Of a DNA stretch of 40,263 bases, positions 22,916 through 31,958 are shown piece by piece. The translations under genes were made by a program, and so were the position numbers. Below the pieces are notes generated by a model. The model made no database searches. It saw nothing but the letters and a program-made list of their open reading frames with translations, and had not been told where the DNA came from. The first letter of the stretch is position 1. Each line of letters begins with the position of its first letter. The DNA is from Acrocarpospora macrocephala (lineage in GTDB: Bacteria; Actinomycetota; Actinomycetes; Streptosporangiales; Streptosporangiaceae): NCBI RefSeq assembly GCF_009687865.1, contig NZ_BLAE01000091.1, positions 1 through 40,263 of the forward strand, read 5' to 3'.

Positions 22916-25161
22916 CCGTGGACAGCGTCAAGCGCGCATCCCAGTCTCCCGACGAGCACATGCCGTACGCCGAGCTCGGCATGAAAGAGGACGAGTACCA
23001 GCGGGTCAAGGAGATCCTCGGCCGGCGTCCGACGGGGTCGGAGTTGGCGATTTATTCGGTGATGTGGAGCGAGCACTGCTCGTACAAGTCATCGAAGGTG
23101 CATTTGCGGCAGTTCGCCACCAAGGCCCCGGCCTCGGAGGCGCTGCTGGTGGGCATGGGGGAGAACGCGGGGGTCGTCGACATCGGCGACGGCTGGGCCG
23201 CCACGTTCAAGATCGAGTCGCATAATCACCCGTCCTATGTCGAACCCCATCAGGGTGCCGCCACCGGCGTCGGGGGCATCGTCCGCGACATCATGTCGAT
23301 GGGCGCCCGCCCGATCGCGGTCATGGACTCGCTCCGGTTCGGCGGGCTCGACCAGCCGGACACCCGCCGGGTGCTGCCGGGCGTGGTGGAGGGCATCAGT
23401 CACTACGGCAATTGCCTGGGTCTGCCAAACATCGGCGGCGAGGTCGTGTTCGACCCCTGCTACATCGGAAACCCGCTGGTCAACGCGCTCTGCGTCGGTC
23501 TGCTGAGGAAAGACCAGATCAAGCTGGCCACCGCACCGGGCCCGGGCAACAAGGTCGTGCTGTTCGGCGCGCGGACCGGCGCGGACGGCATCGGCGGCGC
23601 CTCGGTGCTCGCGTCGGCGACATTCGAGGACGAATCCCACGCCAAGCGGCCGGCCGTACAGGTCGGGGATCCGTTCATGGAGAAGCTGCTGATCGAATGC
23701 TGCCTGGAGCTCTACCAGGCCGACGTGGTCGTCGGGATCCAGGATCTCGGCGCGGCCGGGGTGTCGTGCGCGACCACCGAGCTGGCCGCCAAGGGCACCG
23801 GCGGCATGGCCGTGGACCTCAATCTCGTCCCGCTGCGCGATCCGACGCTGCGGCCGGAGGAGATCCTGATGAGCGAGTCGCAGGAACGCATGATGGCCGT
23901 CGTCACCCCAGACGACATTCCCGCCTTTATGGCCATCTGCGAGAAGTGGGACGTGCCCGCCACCGTCATCGGCGAGGTCACCGATTCCGGACGTCTGGTG
24001 ATGACCTGGGACGGCGAGGTCATCGTCGACATCCCCCCGGGAACCGCCGCCGACGAGGGTCCGGTCTACCAGCGGCCCTTCCACGAGCCCGCTGGCCAGG
24101 CCGCCCTCAACACCCACGTCGAGCTGGAACGCCCGGCCGACCTGCGCGCCACCCTGCTCCAGCTGCTCGGCTCCGCGAACCTCGCCTCCCGCGAGTGGGT
24201 GACCTCCCAGTACGACCGGTATGTCCGCGGCAACACCGTCCTCGCCCAACCCTCGGACGCGGGCGTGCTGCGCATCTCCGAGTCGATGCCCGGAGCCAGC
24301 GAGACAACCCGCGGCATCGCGCTCGCCACCGATGGAAACGGTCGTTACGCCAAGCTCGATCCGTACGCGGGGGCGCAGCTGGCGCTGGCCGAGGCGTACC
24401 GGAATGTGGCCGTGACCGGGGCGACCCCGCTGGCGGTGACGAACTGCCTCAACTTCGGCTCGCCCGAGGATCCCGAGGTGATGTGGCAGTTCGCCGAGGC
24501 CGTGCGCGGGCTCGCGGACGCCTGCAAGACCCTCGGCGTGCCGGTGACCGGCGGAAACGTCTCCTTCTACAACCAGACGGGCGCGGCGGCGATCCATCCG
24601 ACGCCGGTCGTGGGCGTGCTCGGCGTGATCGAGGACGTGGCCCGGCGGGTGCCGTCCGGGTTCACCGCCGAAGGGCTGCGCGTGGTCCTGCTCGGGGATA
24701 CCGCCGACGAGTTCGGCGGCTCGGAGTGGGCGCATGTGGTGCACGGCCATCTGGGCGGGCTCCCGCCGCGGGTACGGCTGGAGCAGGAACGTGCCCTGGC
24801 GACCGTGCTCACCACGGCGGCCACGCGGGGATTGCTGGCGGGTTCGCATGATCTGTCCGACGGCGGCCTGGCCATCGCCCTGGCCGAGGCGTGCCTGCCC
24901 AAGGGCATCGGGGCGACGATTTCGCTGCCCGGTGAGGACACGTTCGTCGATCTGTTCAGCGAGTCGGCCGCGCGGGCGCTGGTGTGCGTCAAACCCCAGC
25001 ATTTCGCCGCGCTGGCCGAGCTGTGCGCCAGGAACGAGGTGCCCTGCTACGGTCTGGGCGTCACCGGCGGCACGTCGCTCGTCGTCGAGAACGCCTTCGA
25101 GATCCCGGTCGCCACGCTGCGGGAGACCCACGAAGCCACCCTGCCCGCAATCCTCGGATAA
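22912..25161 (+). CDS. purL: FGAM synthase, PurL subunit
   Basis: 749 aa, the small form of PurL used with PurS and PurQ. It converts FGAR to FGAM with ATP and ammonia. Visible conserved parts: [69 protein letters not shown] and the second half [46 protein letters not shown]. Start ATG overlaps the purQ stop. An open frame extends far upstream (22411) but that is purQ read in another frame. Confidence 0.97.
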   Translation: MTVDSVKRASQSPDEHMPYAELGMKEDEYQRVKEILGRRPTGSELAIYSVMWSEHCSYKSSKVHLRQFATKAPASEALLVGMGENAGVVDIGDGWAATFKIESHNHPSYVEPHQGAATGVGGIVRDIMSMGARPIAVMDSLRFGGLDQPDTRRVLPGVVEGISHYGNCLGLPNIGGEVVFDPCYIGNPLVNALCVGLLRKDQIKLATAPGPGNKVVLFGARTGADGIGGASVLASATFEDESHAKRPAVQVGDPFMEKLLIECCLELYQADVVVGIQDLGAAGVSCATTELAAKGTGGMAVDLNLVPLRDPTLRPEEILMSESQERMMAVVTPDDIPAFMAICEKWDVPATVIGEVTDSGRLVMTWDGEVIVDIPPGTAADEGPVYQRPFHEPAGQAALNTHVELERPADLRATLLQLLGSANLASREWVTSQYDRYVRGNTVLAQPSDAGVLRISESMPGASETTRGIALATDGNGRYAKLDPYAGAQLALAEAYRNVAVTGATPLAVTNCLNFGSPEDPEVMWQFAEAVRGLADACKTLGVPVTGGNVSFYNQTGAAAIHPTPVVGVLGVIEDVARRVPSGFTAEGLRVVLLGDTADEFGGSEWAHVVHGHLGGLPPRVRLEQERALATVLTTAATRGLLAGSHDLSDGGLAIALAEACLPKGIGATISLPGEDTFVDLFSESAARALVCVKPQHFAALAELCARNEVPCYGLGVTGGTSLVVENAFEIPVATLRETHEATLPAILG

Positions 25162-25178
25162 GTCCTGATAGGAGACAC

Positions 25179-25472
25179 ATGTTCCGGCACATCGTGCTGC
25201 TGGCCTGGACCGCGGACGCCACCGCGGAGCAGAAGGCGGACGCCGCCGCCCAGCTGGCCAAACTCCCGGGAGCCATCCCGGAGATCCGGCACTACGAGAT
25301 CGGCGTGGACGCGGGCGTCAACGAGGGCAACCATGACCTCGCGGTCGTCGCCGACTTCGACGACGTGGACGGATACCTCGTCTACCGGGACCATCCCGCC
25401 CACCTGGCCGTGATCACGGATTACCTCAAGCCGATCCTGGCCACCCGCGCCGCGGTGCAACACCAACTCTGA
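25179..25472 (+). CDS. Dabb (stress-responsive alpha/beta barrel) family protein
   Basis: 97 aa. MFRHIVLLAWTADATAEQK, then ATELXX-like pairing region IPEIRHYEIGVDAG and VVADFDDVDGYLVYRDHPAHLAVI, which is the ferredoxin-like Dabb pattern (HxVLx at the start, F.....Y..HP.H near the end). Such proteins dimerise; some are cyclases or stress proteins, and no role can be assigned here. AGGAG lies at 25170-25174, and purL ends 17 bases upstream, so it is the last gene of the purQL operon. A strong terminator follows. Confidence 0.9.
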   Translation: MFRHIVLLAWTADATAEQKADAAAQLAKLPGAIPEIRHYEIGVDAGVNEGNHDLAVVADFDDVDGYLVYRDHPAHLAVITDYLKPILATRAAVQHQL

Positions 25473-25480
25473 CGTCATGA

Positions 25481-25514
25481 GAAGACCGCCGCTCCGATCG
25501 GAGCGGCGGTCTTC
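25481..25514. terminator. Bidirectional terminator between Dabb and fadE5 genes
   Basis: A perfect 34-base palindrome, GAAGACCGCCGCTCCGA followed by its complement, lies between the converging stops (25472 and 25521). The stem can be up to 15 bp with a 4-base loop and is followed by no long T-tract. It probably acts in both directions. Confidence 0.92.
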
Positions 25515-25520
25515 CCGGTT

Positions 25521-27332
25521 CTAAAAGGCCGCTACCGGAAGCTCCATCAGCTCCTGGCCGGTGGACATCAGCACCTGCCGCTCGGCGGCCAGCTTAGGCA
25601 GCACGGTCGTCGCGAAGAACGTCGCGGAAGCCACCTTCCCGGTGTAGAAGTCCCGATCCCGGTCCGAATCGCCGAGCGCGTTGAGCGCGACCTCAGCCTG
25701 ACGCAGCAGCAGCCAGCCGAGAATCAGGTCGCCGAGCCCCATCAGGAAGCGGGTGGTGTTGAGGCCCACCTTGTAGACCTCCTTCGGCGTCTCCAGCGAG
25801 CTGATCGCCCAGCCGGCCATCGTGTCCGCCATCGCCTTGACGTCGTCGGCGGCCTGGTCCAGCAGCGCCCGCTCGACCTTCAGTCGCCCGTTCCCCGCCT
25901 GCGACCCGGCGAACGCCTTGATATCGGCCATCAGCGACCCGAGCGCGGCACCCTGGTTCCGCAGCACCTTCCGGAAGAACAGGTCCAGGCCCTGGATCGC
26001 GGTCGTGCCCTCATACAGGGAGTCGATCTTGGCGTCCCTGATGTACTGCTCGATCGGGTAGTCCTGCAGGAAGCCGGATCCGCCCAGCGTCTGGAGCGAA
26101 CGCGTGAGCAGTTCGTAGGAGCGCTCGGAGCCGACACCCTTGACGATCGGGAGCAGCAGGTCGTTCATCTCCTCCGCCTGGCGGTCCTGCGGGTTCAGCT
26201 GGATCGTGTCCTGGAAGGTGGCGGTGTAGAGCACCAGGGCGCGCATGCCCTCGGCGTACGACTTCTGGAGCATGAGCTCACGCCGTACATCGGGATGAGC
26301 GATGACCGGCACCCGTGGCGCGGTCTTGTCTGTCATCTGGGTGAGATCGGCGCCCTGGATCCGGTTCTTGGCGTAGTCGAGGGCGTTCAGGTAGCCGGTG
26401 GAGAGGGTGGCGATGGCCTTCGTGCCGACCATCATCCGGGCGTTCTCGATCACCAGGAACATCTGCTTGATGCCCTCGTGCACGTCCCCCACCAGGTAGC
26501 CGATGGCCGGGTGCCGCTCGCCGAAGGTGAGCTCGCAGGTCGTGGAGACCTTCAGGCCCATCTTCTTCTCGACGTTGGTGACGTAGACGCCGTTGCGCTC
26601 GCCCAGTTCGCCGGTCTCCAGATCGACCAGGAACTTGGGCACCAGGAACAGCGACAGGCCCTTCGTGCCCGGGCCATGGCCCTCCGGCCGGGCCAGCACC
26701 AGGTGGAAGATGTTCTCCGCCAGGTCATGCTCGGCGCTGGTGATGAACCGCTTGACCCCTTCAAGGTGCCAGGTCCCGTCGGCCTGCTTTGTGGCTTTTG
26801 TACGGCCTGCGCCGACATCGGATCCCGCGTCGGGTTCGGTGAGGACCATCGTGGCTCCCCAGCGCCGTTCCACCGCCAGCTCGGCGAACCGTTTCTGCTC
26901 CTCGGTGCCGAGCAGGTGGAGCAGCCGCGCGAACGAGGGGCCGCAGCCGAACATCCACACGGCCGGGTTGGCGCCCATGATCAGCTCGCCGGCCGCCCAC
27001 TGGAGGCTCCGCGGCGCGGGCGTGCCGCCAAGCGCCTCCGGGAGCTCCATCCGCCACCATTCGGCGTCCATCCAGGCGTCGTAGGACTTCTTGAAGCTCT
27101 CCGGCATCGTCACGCTGTGCGTGGCGGGGTCGAACACCGGCGGATGCCGGTCACTGTCCTCAAATGACGCCGCGATCGGCCCCACGGCCAGCCGGTTGAC
27201 TTCGTCAAGGATGCTCCGGGCGGTCTCTTCGTCGATGTCGGCGAAGGGGCCCTTACCAAGGATCTCCTTACGCCCGAAGACCTCGAAGAGGTTGAACTCC
27301 AGATCTCGGACGTTGCTCTTGTAGTGGCCCAT
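25521..27332 (-). CDS. fadE5: FadE5-type acyl-CoA dehydrogenase
   Basis: 603 aa, the length of mycobacterial FadE5. A flavoprotein that oxidises acyl-CoA to enoyl-CoA in the first step of beta-oxidation. The N-terminal [20 protein letters not shown] is a family signature. Further parts: [58 protein letters not shown], and [27 protein letters not shown] with the probable catalytic base Glu441. The ending MELPVAAF also matches. ATG 27332 has TAGGAG 7 bases upstream. Monocistronic, bounded by a terminator on one side and a divergent methyltransferase on the other. Broad-chain substrate use is known for FadE5; not shown here. Confidence 0.95.
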   Translation of the reverse strand: MGHYKSNVRDLEFNLFEVFGRKEILGKGPFADIDEETARSILDEVNRLAVGPIAASFEDSDRHPPVFDPATHSVTMPESFKKSYDAWMDAEWWRMELPEALGGTPAPRSLQWAAGELIMGANPAVWMFGCGPSFARLLHLLGTEEQKRFAELAVERRWGATMVLTEPDAGSDVGAGRTKATKQADGTWHLEGVKRFITSAEHDLAENIFHLVLARPEGHGPGTKGLSLFLVPKFLVDLETGELGERNGVYVTNVEKKMGLKVSTTCELTFGERHPAIGYLVGDVHEGIKQMFLVIENARMMVGTKAIATLSTGYLNALDYAKNRIQGADLTQMTDKTAPRVPVIAHPDVRRELMLQKSYAEGMRALVLYTATFQDTIQLNPQDRQAEEMNDLLLPIVKGVGSERSYELLTRSLQTLGGSGFLQDYPIEQYIRDAKIDSLYEGTTAIQGLDLFFRKVLRNQGAALGSLMADIKAFAGSQAGNGRLKVERALLDQAADDVKAMADTMAGWAISSLETPKEVYKVGLNTTRFLMGLGDLILGWLLLRQAEVALNALGDSDRDRDFYTGKVASATFFATTVLPKLAAERQVLMSTGQELMELPVAAF

Positions 27333-27429
27333 AACGAACTCCTACGGCTGGGGGTCTCGCCTACCGGTGAGTAACTCTACTGGAATGCTACCCGCCAGTA
27401 ACACCCACTAAGCATGATTATCTTGCGTT
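27333..27429. promoter_or_regulatory. Divergent promoter of fadE5 and methyltransferase, with inverted repeat
   Basis: TACTGG (27378-27383) and CCAGTA (27395-27400) form an inverted repeat with 11-base spacing, and AGTAAC occurs twice (27370-27375, 27397-27402). This could bind a TetR-type fatty-acid regulator in the fadE5 promoter. On the plus strand TTATCT (27418-27423) lies 6 bases before the methyltransferase ATG, with no ribosome site, which fits leaderless transcription. Confidence 0.55.
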
Positions 27430-28200
27430 ATGGAGACGGATGAGCTGGCAAAACGGTGGAAGGCGGAGCTGGAGTCATGGGGGATTCCGCCGCGGATCCT
27501 GGCCCAAGCTCCGGTAGATCCGTGGACACACCGGGTCGAACGGTTCGCGAAACGAACCGACCGGCTGGTGGCCGAGCCGCAGGGTCCGACCTACGAGCGC
27601 TCCCGCGAGGCGTTGCCCCCGGGCGGCAGCGTGCTCGATGTGGGGGCGGGCACCGGCGCCGCGAGCCTGCGGCTGCGCCCGGCGAGGCTGGTCGCGGTCG
27701 ATGAGAATCCCGGCATGCTCGCCGAACTCGCCCGCCGATCCCCGGAGGCGACCACGATCCTCGGCCGCTGGCCAGACGTGGCAGACGAGACCGAAGTCAC
27801 TGACGTGGTGATTTGTTCACATGTTGTCTTCAACGTCCCCGATATCGTGCCGTTCCTCACCGAACTGACCGTGCACGCCCGCAACCGCGTCGTCCTCGAG
27901 CTCCCCGAACTCCACCCGACCAGCTGGCTCAACCCGCTTTGGGCCCACTTCCACGGCCTGGTACGCCCCACTCGCCCCACATCCGAGGACCTCGCCGGAA
28001 TCGCCCGCTCTCTTGGGTACGACATCCGCCAGGAAACCCACCTCGCCCCTGACGCCCACTACGAAACCCGCGAGGAGATGGCCGACGCGGCCTGCCGTCG
28101 CTTGTGCCTCCATCCGGGCCGGGCTCCGGAAGTCATCGAGGTGGCCGAGTGGCCGGTGCCTCGCCAGACGTACGTGACGATGTGGTGGGACGTGGACTAG
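27430..28200 (+). CDS. SAM-dependent methyltransferase (class I)
   Basis: 256 aa, cytosolic. The SAM-binding motif I is VLDVGAGTGAASLRL (residues 68-82), followed by acidic LVAVDENPGMLAEL and the motif-IV-like VTDVVICSHVVFNVPD. The C-terminal half has LTVHARNRVVLELPELHPTSW and ends MWWDVD. The acceptor cannot be told. ATG 27430 has a -10 element 6 bases upstream and no ribosome site. It is divergent from fadE5 but nothing links the two in function. Confidence 0.85.
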   Translation: METDELAKRWKAELESWGIPPRILAQAPVDPWTHRVERFAKRTDRLVAEPQGPTYERSREALPPGGSVLDVGAGTGAASLRLRPARLVAVDENPGMLAELARRSPEATTILGRWPDVADETEVTDVVICSHVVFNVPDIVPFLTELTVHARNRVVLELPELHPTSWLNPLWAHFHGLVRPTRPTSEDLAGIARSLGYDIRQETHLAPDAHYETREEMADAACRRLCLHPGRAPEVIEVAEWPVPRQTYVTMWWDVD

Positions 28201-28291
28201 CCAGGGGGTCGTCTCTGGCTTGGTCAAGGGTGTCATTTGGTGCCGGATAACCCATTTGACGCTATTTCCGGTGGTGCGCTTGGGTGGGCGC

Positions 28292-28678
28292 ATGATGGAG
28301 ATTCATACCGTGACGATTGACTGTGCCAGGCCGTACGAGCTGGCCGAATGGTGGAGTGCGGCGATCGGCTGGCCGATCGTGGACTCGGCGCCGGAAGACG
28401 ACGAGGTCCTGCTGGAGAGCCCGCAGGGTCCGCCGCACGTGCTGTTCATCAAGGTGCCGGAGGGCAAGACCGTCAAGAATCGTACGCATCTGGACGTGGC
28501 CAACAATGACGGGCGTACCCGGGATGAGGAGGTCGAGCGGTTGCTCAAGCTGGGGGCCACGATCCACGAGGACCACCGTCAGCCGGAAGGGCCCGGCTGG
28601 GTGACCCTGCTCGACCCGGAAGGCAACGAGTTCTGCGTCTGCCGCAGCGAAGCCGAACGTTCCGGGTCGTTCATCTGA
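28292..28678 (+). CDS. VOC (glyoxalase-like) family protein
   Basis: 128 aa, single paired-beta-alpha-beta fold of the vicinal-oxygen-chelate superfamily: EIHTVTIDCARPYELAEWWSAAIGWPIV, VLLESPQGPPHVLFIKVPEGK, NRTHLDVAN, then GATIHEDHRQ and GPGWVTLLDPEGNEFCVCR. This is the glyoxalase-like-domain type found widely in actinomycetes. The metal-binding His/Glu positions of true glyoxalase are only partly kept. Two adjacent ATG codons (28292, 28295) can start it; GGTGGG just upstream is a weak ribosome site. Confidence 0.85.
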   Translation: MMEIHTVTIDCARPYELAEWWSAAIGWPIVDSAPEDDEVLLESPQGPPHVLFIKVPEGKTVKNRTHLDVANNDGRTRDEEVERLLKLGATIHEDHRQPEGPGWVTLLDPEGNEFCVCRSEAERSGSFI

Positions 28679-28727
28679 CGGGTCTTACTGGGCTTAACGG
28701 GTCTTCTTCGGCTTAGTTGCTCTTCTT
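28675..28727 (-). repeat. 18-19-bp tandem copies of the 4-TM gene 3' end
   Basis: On the minus strand the gene ends AAGAAGAGCAACTAAGCC. Immediately after come GAAGAAGACCCGTTAAGCC and then CAGTAAGACCCGTCAG. Each keeps (A)AGAAGA or AGTAAGA and the first two keep TAAGCC, so the stop codon itself was copied. The third copy runs into the end of the converging VOC gene. Confidence 0.6.
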
Positions 28728-29162
28728 GGCGCGGCTGCGCATCGAGAGGGTGAGCAGGGCCGTGATCAGGTAGATCATGGCGCCGCCGCAGGCCGCGTCC
28801 CAGGCTGCCCCGAAGACGCCCTCGCGGTCGAGGATGAGCTGGACCGGGTACATCAAGATCGCTGAACCGGCGGCAGGGTACAGGGCGAAACGCCAGGGGT
28901 GCCGCAGTGACCAGCGTCGTGCCTGCTGGGTGACCCGGTCGCCGACGTCCGGCTTGGAGATCGCGCCGATTCCCGCCACCAGCGAGAAGAGGGTGATACC
29001 CACGCAGAGCGCCCAGCTCAGGTCGGCCGATCCGGTGACCAGCCCCAGCAGCAGGCTGGTCGTCGCGACGGCGCCTCCCGTCACGGCCGCGGCCTTCCAC
29101 GGAGCCCCGCGGAGCGCGGCCCCCGCCAGCGACATTTCATCGCGTCGTGTGAGTTCGTTCAT
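28713..29162 (-). CDS. Small four-helix membrane protein of unknown function
   Basis: 149 aa. Four hydrophobic segments: AAVTGGAVATTSLLLGLV, LSWALCVGITLFSLVAGIGA, FALYPAAGSAILMYPVQLI and DAACGGAMIYLITALLTLSM, with basic loops (RRWSLRHPWR) and a basic C-terminus (RSRAKKSN) that would stay in the cytoplasm. No enzyme motif is recognised. ATG 29162 has only a weak GAAG upstream. Copies of its last codons lie past the stop. Confidence 0.75.
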   Translation of the reverse strand: MNELTRRDEMSLAGAALRGAPWKAAAVTGGAVATTSLLLGLVTGSADLSWALCVGITLFSLVAGIGAISKPDVGDRVTQQARRWSLRHPWRFALYPAAGSAILMYPVQLILDREGVFGAAWDAACGGAMIYLITALLTLSMRSRAKKSN

Positions 29163-29231
29163 ATCTTCAGCGTGCCTTCTCGGCTGCTTTCTTCACATCG
29201 GGGAAGTCCCTGAGCGGCCCCTGACCCGGCT

Positions 29232-29397
29232 CGGGCGTGCTGTTTCGCAGGATCGTCCTGGAAGGGGACGCCTTACCCCGGGAGCTGATCGGTTCTTGTT
29301 CGGGCATGTTGTTTCGCAAGTCCGTCCTGGAGGGGACGCCTCGTCCCGGGAGCCGACCGGTTCTTGTTCGGGCATGCTGTTCCGCATGACCGCCCTA
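29232..29397 (+). repeat. 68-69-bp tandem repeat ending at the GNAT start codon
   Basis: Units start at 29232 (69 bases), 29301 (68 bases) and 29369 (partial, ~29 bases). Each starts CGGGC-TG-TGTT-CGCA. In the third unit the sequence CCGCATGACCGCCCT contains the acetyltransferase start; the first two have CGCAGGATCGTCCT and CGCAAGTCCGTCCT instead. The leader and start region were thus duplicated and the upstream copies lost the ATG. Confidence 0.85.
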
Positions 29398-29844
29398 ACT
29401 TTCCGTCCCGCGCGCCGCGAAGACGTGCCGCTTGTTGTCGGTTTGCTCAATGACGATGCGATTGCGCGCTCACGCGGCGTTGCTCCGGACATCGGGCCGG
29501 GGCACTGGGCGGCCTTCGACGCCATCGACGCCGACCCGAACAACGAACTCGTCGTTGCGGAGATCGACGGCGAGGTCGTCGGCACCTTCCAGCTGACCTT
29601 CATCCCTGGTCTCTCCAGGAACGGCGGTGAACGCGCCCAGATCGAGGCGGTTCGCGTCGCGGAGCCGTACCGAAATCAGGGCATCGGTCGCGCCATGGTG
29701 GCCTGGTCGATCGATCGGGCCAAGCTCCGAGGTTGCGCCCTGGTCCAGCTGACCAGCGACAAACGCCGCACGGAAGCCCACCGCTTCTACGGTGCGCTGG
29801 GCTTCACCGCCTCACACGAAGGGTTCAAGCTCCAACTGTCGTAA
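29386..29844 (+). CDS. GNAT-family N-acetyltransferase
   Basis: 152 aa. MTALTFRPARREDVPLVVGLL begins the fold; the acetyl-CoA-binding motif is EAVRVAEPYRNQGIGRAMVAW (the Q/R-x-x-G-x-G/A type), followed by CALVQLTSDKRRTEAHRFYGALGF. Acceptor unknown. A second ATG four codons upstream (29374) is also in frame. No good ribosome site is seen; the start region is the last unit of a 68-base tandem repeat. Confidence 0.88.
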   Translation: MTALTFRPARREDVPLVVGLLNDDAIARSRGVAPDIGPGHWAAFDAIDADPNNELVVAEIDGEVVGTFQLTFIPGLSRNGGERAQIEAVRVAEPYRNQGIGRAMVAWSIDRAKLRGCALVQLTSDKRRTEAHRFYGALGFTASHEGFKLQLS

Positions 29845-29882
29845 CGGGTTTGTGGAGCTTCAGCGGCGCGATTTGTCAGGCT

Positions 29883-31922
29883 TCAGCTGTCGTGCGCGGC
29901 TGTCGTGATGGAGTTCGCGGGTGCGATTTCTACCCAGTTGTCGTGATAGAGCGGGCCTTTGGCCATGTCGGCGTCGGCCTCCTCGATGAGGGCGTTGGGG
30001 TTGGCGCCGTCGGGGGAGAGCTTGAGCCAGCGGCCCTTCGTGATGGCCGCGACCCCCGGGCGGACCTTGTCGGTTATTTCAACTTTCGCGGTGAGTTCGC
30101 CGTGGGCGTTGAAGACTCGGGCCGGCTGGCCGGTGGTCAGGCCGCGGGTGGCGGCGTCACCGGGGTTGACCAGGACGGTCGGGTCCTTTGAGCGGCGGAG
30201 GAGCTCCGGGTTGTTGGCGAAGATCGTGTTGAGGAAGGTGTGGGAGGCGGGGGTGATCAGCGTGAGCCGGGTGGAGGGCTCGCTGGCCGTCCGGGATGGC
30301 ACGTAGGTGGCGACCCGGGAGTGGCCCGCCGCCGCGGCTTTGTCGGAGGTGAATTCGAGCCTGCCGCTCGGGGTGGGGAAACCCTCGGTGAACGGGACGA
30401 AGGGGGTGGCCACATCGAACCGGGCCCAGCCGTCCTTGCGGATCTGGTCCAGATTGATGGCGGAAGTTCTGGAAAGCAGCTGTTCGGCCAGTTCGAGGTC
30501 GGAGTCGTACAGGGAGGGCTCGGTCAGGCCCATCGTGCGGGCCAGGCGGCGGAAGGTCTCCGTGGTGGACAGGCACTCGCCCGGGGGCTCGACGGCGGGC
30601 TCGTTCCACAGCAGATACATGTGACCGTAGCCGGAATGAAGATCGATGTGCTCGGTCTGCATGGTGGCGGGGAGCACGATATCGGCGTAATCGACGGTGT
30701 CGGTGGGGAACTGTTCCATCACCACGGTGAACAGGTCCTCGCGGAGCAGCCGCTGCCGGATGCGGTTCTGGTCAGGCGTGGAGCCCATCGGGTTCGCCGC
30801 GTACACCCACAGGCATTTGACCGATTCGTCCAGCTCATCGGCTAGGCGGGTCATGGTGAGGGTGCGTACCGGTCTGGGAAGCAGGTCCTCGCGGGGGTCG
30901 ACGGCGAGGGGCACGTACGGGGAGGTGGAGTACGCGACGCCGCCGCCCGGATAGCGCCAATCGCCTGTGACGCCCGGAATGCAGGCGATCAGGCGCATTG
31001 CGGAGCCGCCGCCTCTGTGGCGTTGCAGGCCCATCGTGGCGCGGATGCCGGTTGGGCGGGTATGCGCAAGCCGTACGCCAAGAGAACGGATGTCGGCTTC
31101 GGGCAACCCGGTGAGCTCAGCCACCCGACTAGGCGGATATTTCAGGATTTCTGCCTTGAATTCATCCCAGCCGAGGGTGTGGTTCTCCAGGTAGTCGCGA
31201 TCTTCCGCGCCCTCCTCCAGCACGACATGGAGCAGGCCGAGGGCGAGCGCGCCATCGGTGCCCGGACGGATGGGCAGGTGCTCGTCGGCCTGTTCCGCCG
31301 TCCGGGTGCGGATCGGGTCGATGGCGACCACATGTGCCCCGGCGGCGCGGGCATCCTGGATGAACTTCCACAAATGATGCCCACTGGTCAGCGTGTTCGT
31401 ACCCCAGAGCAGGATCAACCGGGACAGCGCAAACGTCTCCGGGTCCATCCCGGCTGCGGTCCCGTTCGTGAAGCGAAGTCCGTCTCGTCCTGCTCGGGAG
31501 CAGATGTTCAGATCGTGCTGAGACGCACCCAGCACATTCCAGAACCGCCGCCCGGCTTCTCCGGTCTCGCCCTGGATGTACCCGAGCGTCCCCGTCCCCT
31601 GATACGGCCAGATGGCTTCCCCGCCGTGCTCATCGATGATCTCGGTCAGCCGAGCGGCGCACGTGGCCAGCGCCTCGTCCCAAGAGATCCGCTCGAACTG
31701 CCCGGATCCCTTGGGACCGACCCGTTTCATGGGGTAAAGGATGCGATCCGCGGCCTTGGTGTGCTCCAGATACCGATTGACCTTCACACACAGCGACCCC
31801 CGCGTGAACGGATGATCACGGTTACCCCTGAGCTCGACCGCCTCCCCGTCCTGTACGGTCACCACCCACGAACACGTGTCAGGACAATCAAGAGGACACG
31901 CCCCCAAAACCCGCAGCTCCAT
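29883..31922 (-). CDS. Molybdopterin (bis-MGD) oxidoreductase, DMSO-reductase family
   Basis: 679 aa, no Tat signal, so cytoplasmic. The N-terminal Fe-S ligands are Cys9, Cys13, Cys17 and Cys45 (CPLDCPDTC, GSLCVKVNR), a single 4Fe-4S cluster. Cys141 in NICSRAGRDGL sits where formate dehydrogenase has Sec/Cys, making it the likely Mo ligand. Cofactor-binding stretches follow (LLWGTNTLTSGHHLW, AIDPIRTRTAEQADEHLPIRPGTDGALALG, LTLITPASHTFLNTIFANN). Substrate unknown; no partner subunit is adjacent. ATG 31922 lacks a ribosome site, but TACAGT (31929-31934, minus strand) lies 6 bases upstream. The M28 gene ends 36 bases before it. Confidence 0.9.
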   Translation of the reverse strand: MELRVLGACPLDCPDTCSWVVTVQDGEAVELRGNRDHPFTRGSLCVKVNRYLEHTKAADRILYPMKRVGPKGSGQFERISWDEALATCAARLTEIIDEHGGEAIWPYQGTGTLGYIQGETGEAGRRFWNVLGASQHDLNICSRAGRDGLRFTNGTAAGMDPETFALSRLILLWGTNTLTSGHHLWKFIQDARAAGAHVVAIDPIRTRTAEQADEHLPIRPGTDGALALGLLHVVLEEGAEDRDYLENHTLGWDEFKAEILKYPPSRVAELTGLPEADIRSLGVRLAHTRPTGIRATMGLQRHRGGGSAMRLIACIPGVTGDWRYPGGGVAYSTSPYVPLAVDPREDLLPRPVRTLTMTRLADELDESVKCLWVYAANPMGSTPDQNRIRQRLLREDLFTVVMEQFPTDTVDYADIVLPATMQTEHIDLHSGYGHMYLLWNEPAVEPPGECLSTTETFRRLARTMGLTEPSLYDSDLELAEQLLSRTSAINLDQIRKDGWARFDVATPFVPFTEGFPTPSGRLEFTSDKAAAAGHSRVATYVPSRTASEPSTRLTLITPASHTFLNTIFANNPELLRRSKDPTVLVNPGDAATRGLTTGQPARVFNAHGELTAKVEITDKVRPGVAAITKGRWLKLSPDGANPNALIEEADADMAKGPLYHDNWVEIAPANSITTAAHDS

Positions 31923-31958
31923 GGGTCAACTGTACGAGCGCGCGCAATCCCAATTTCA

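Noticed and set aside
23089-25131. 680-codon minus-strand frame opposite purL
   Set aside because: Antisense shadow of purL; purL is certain.
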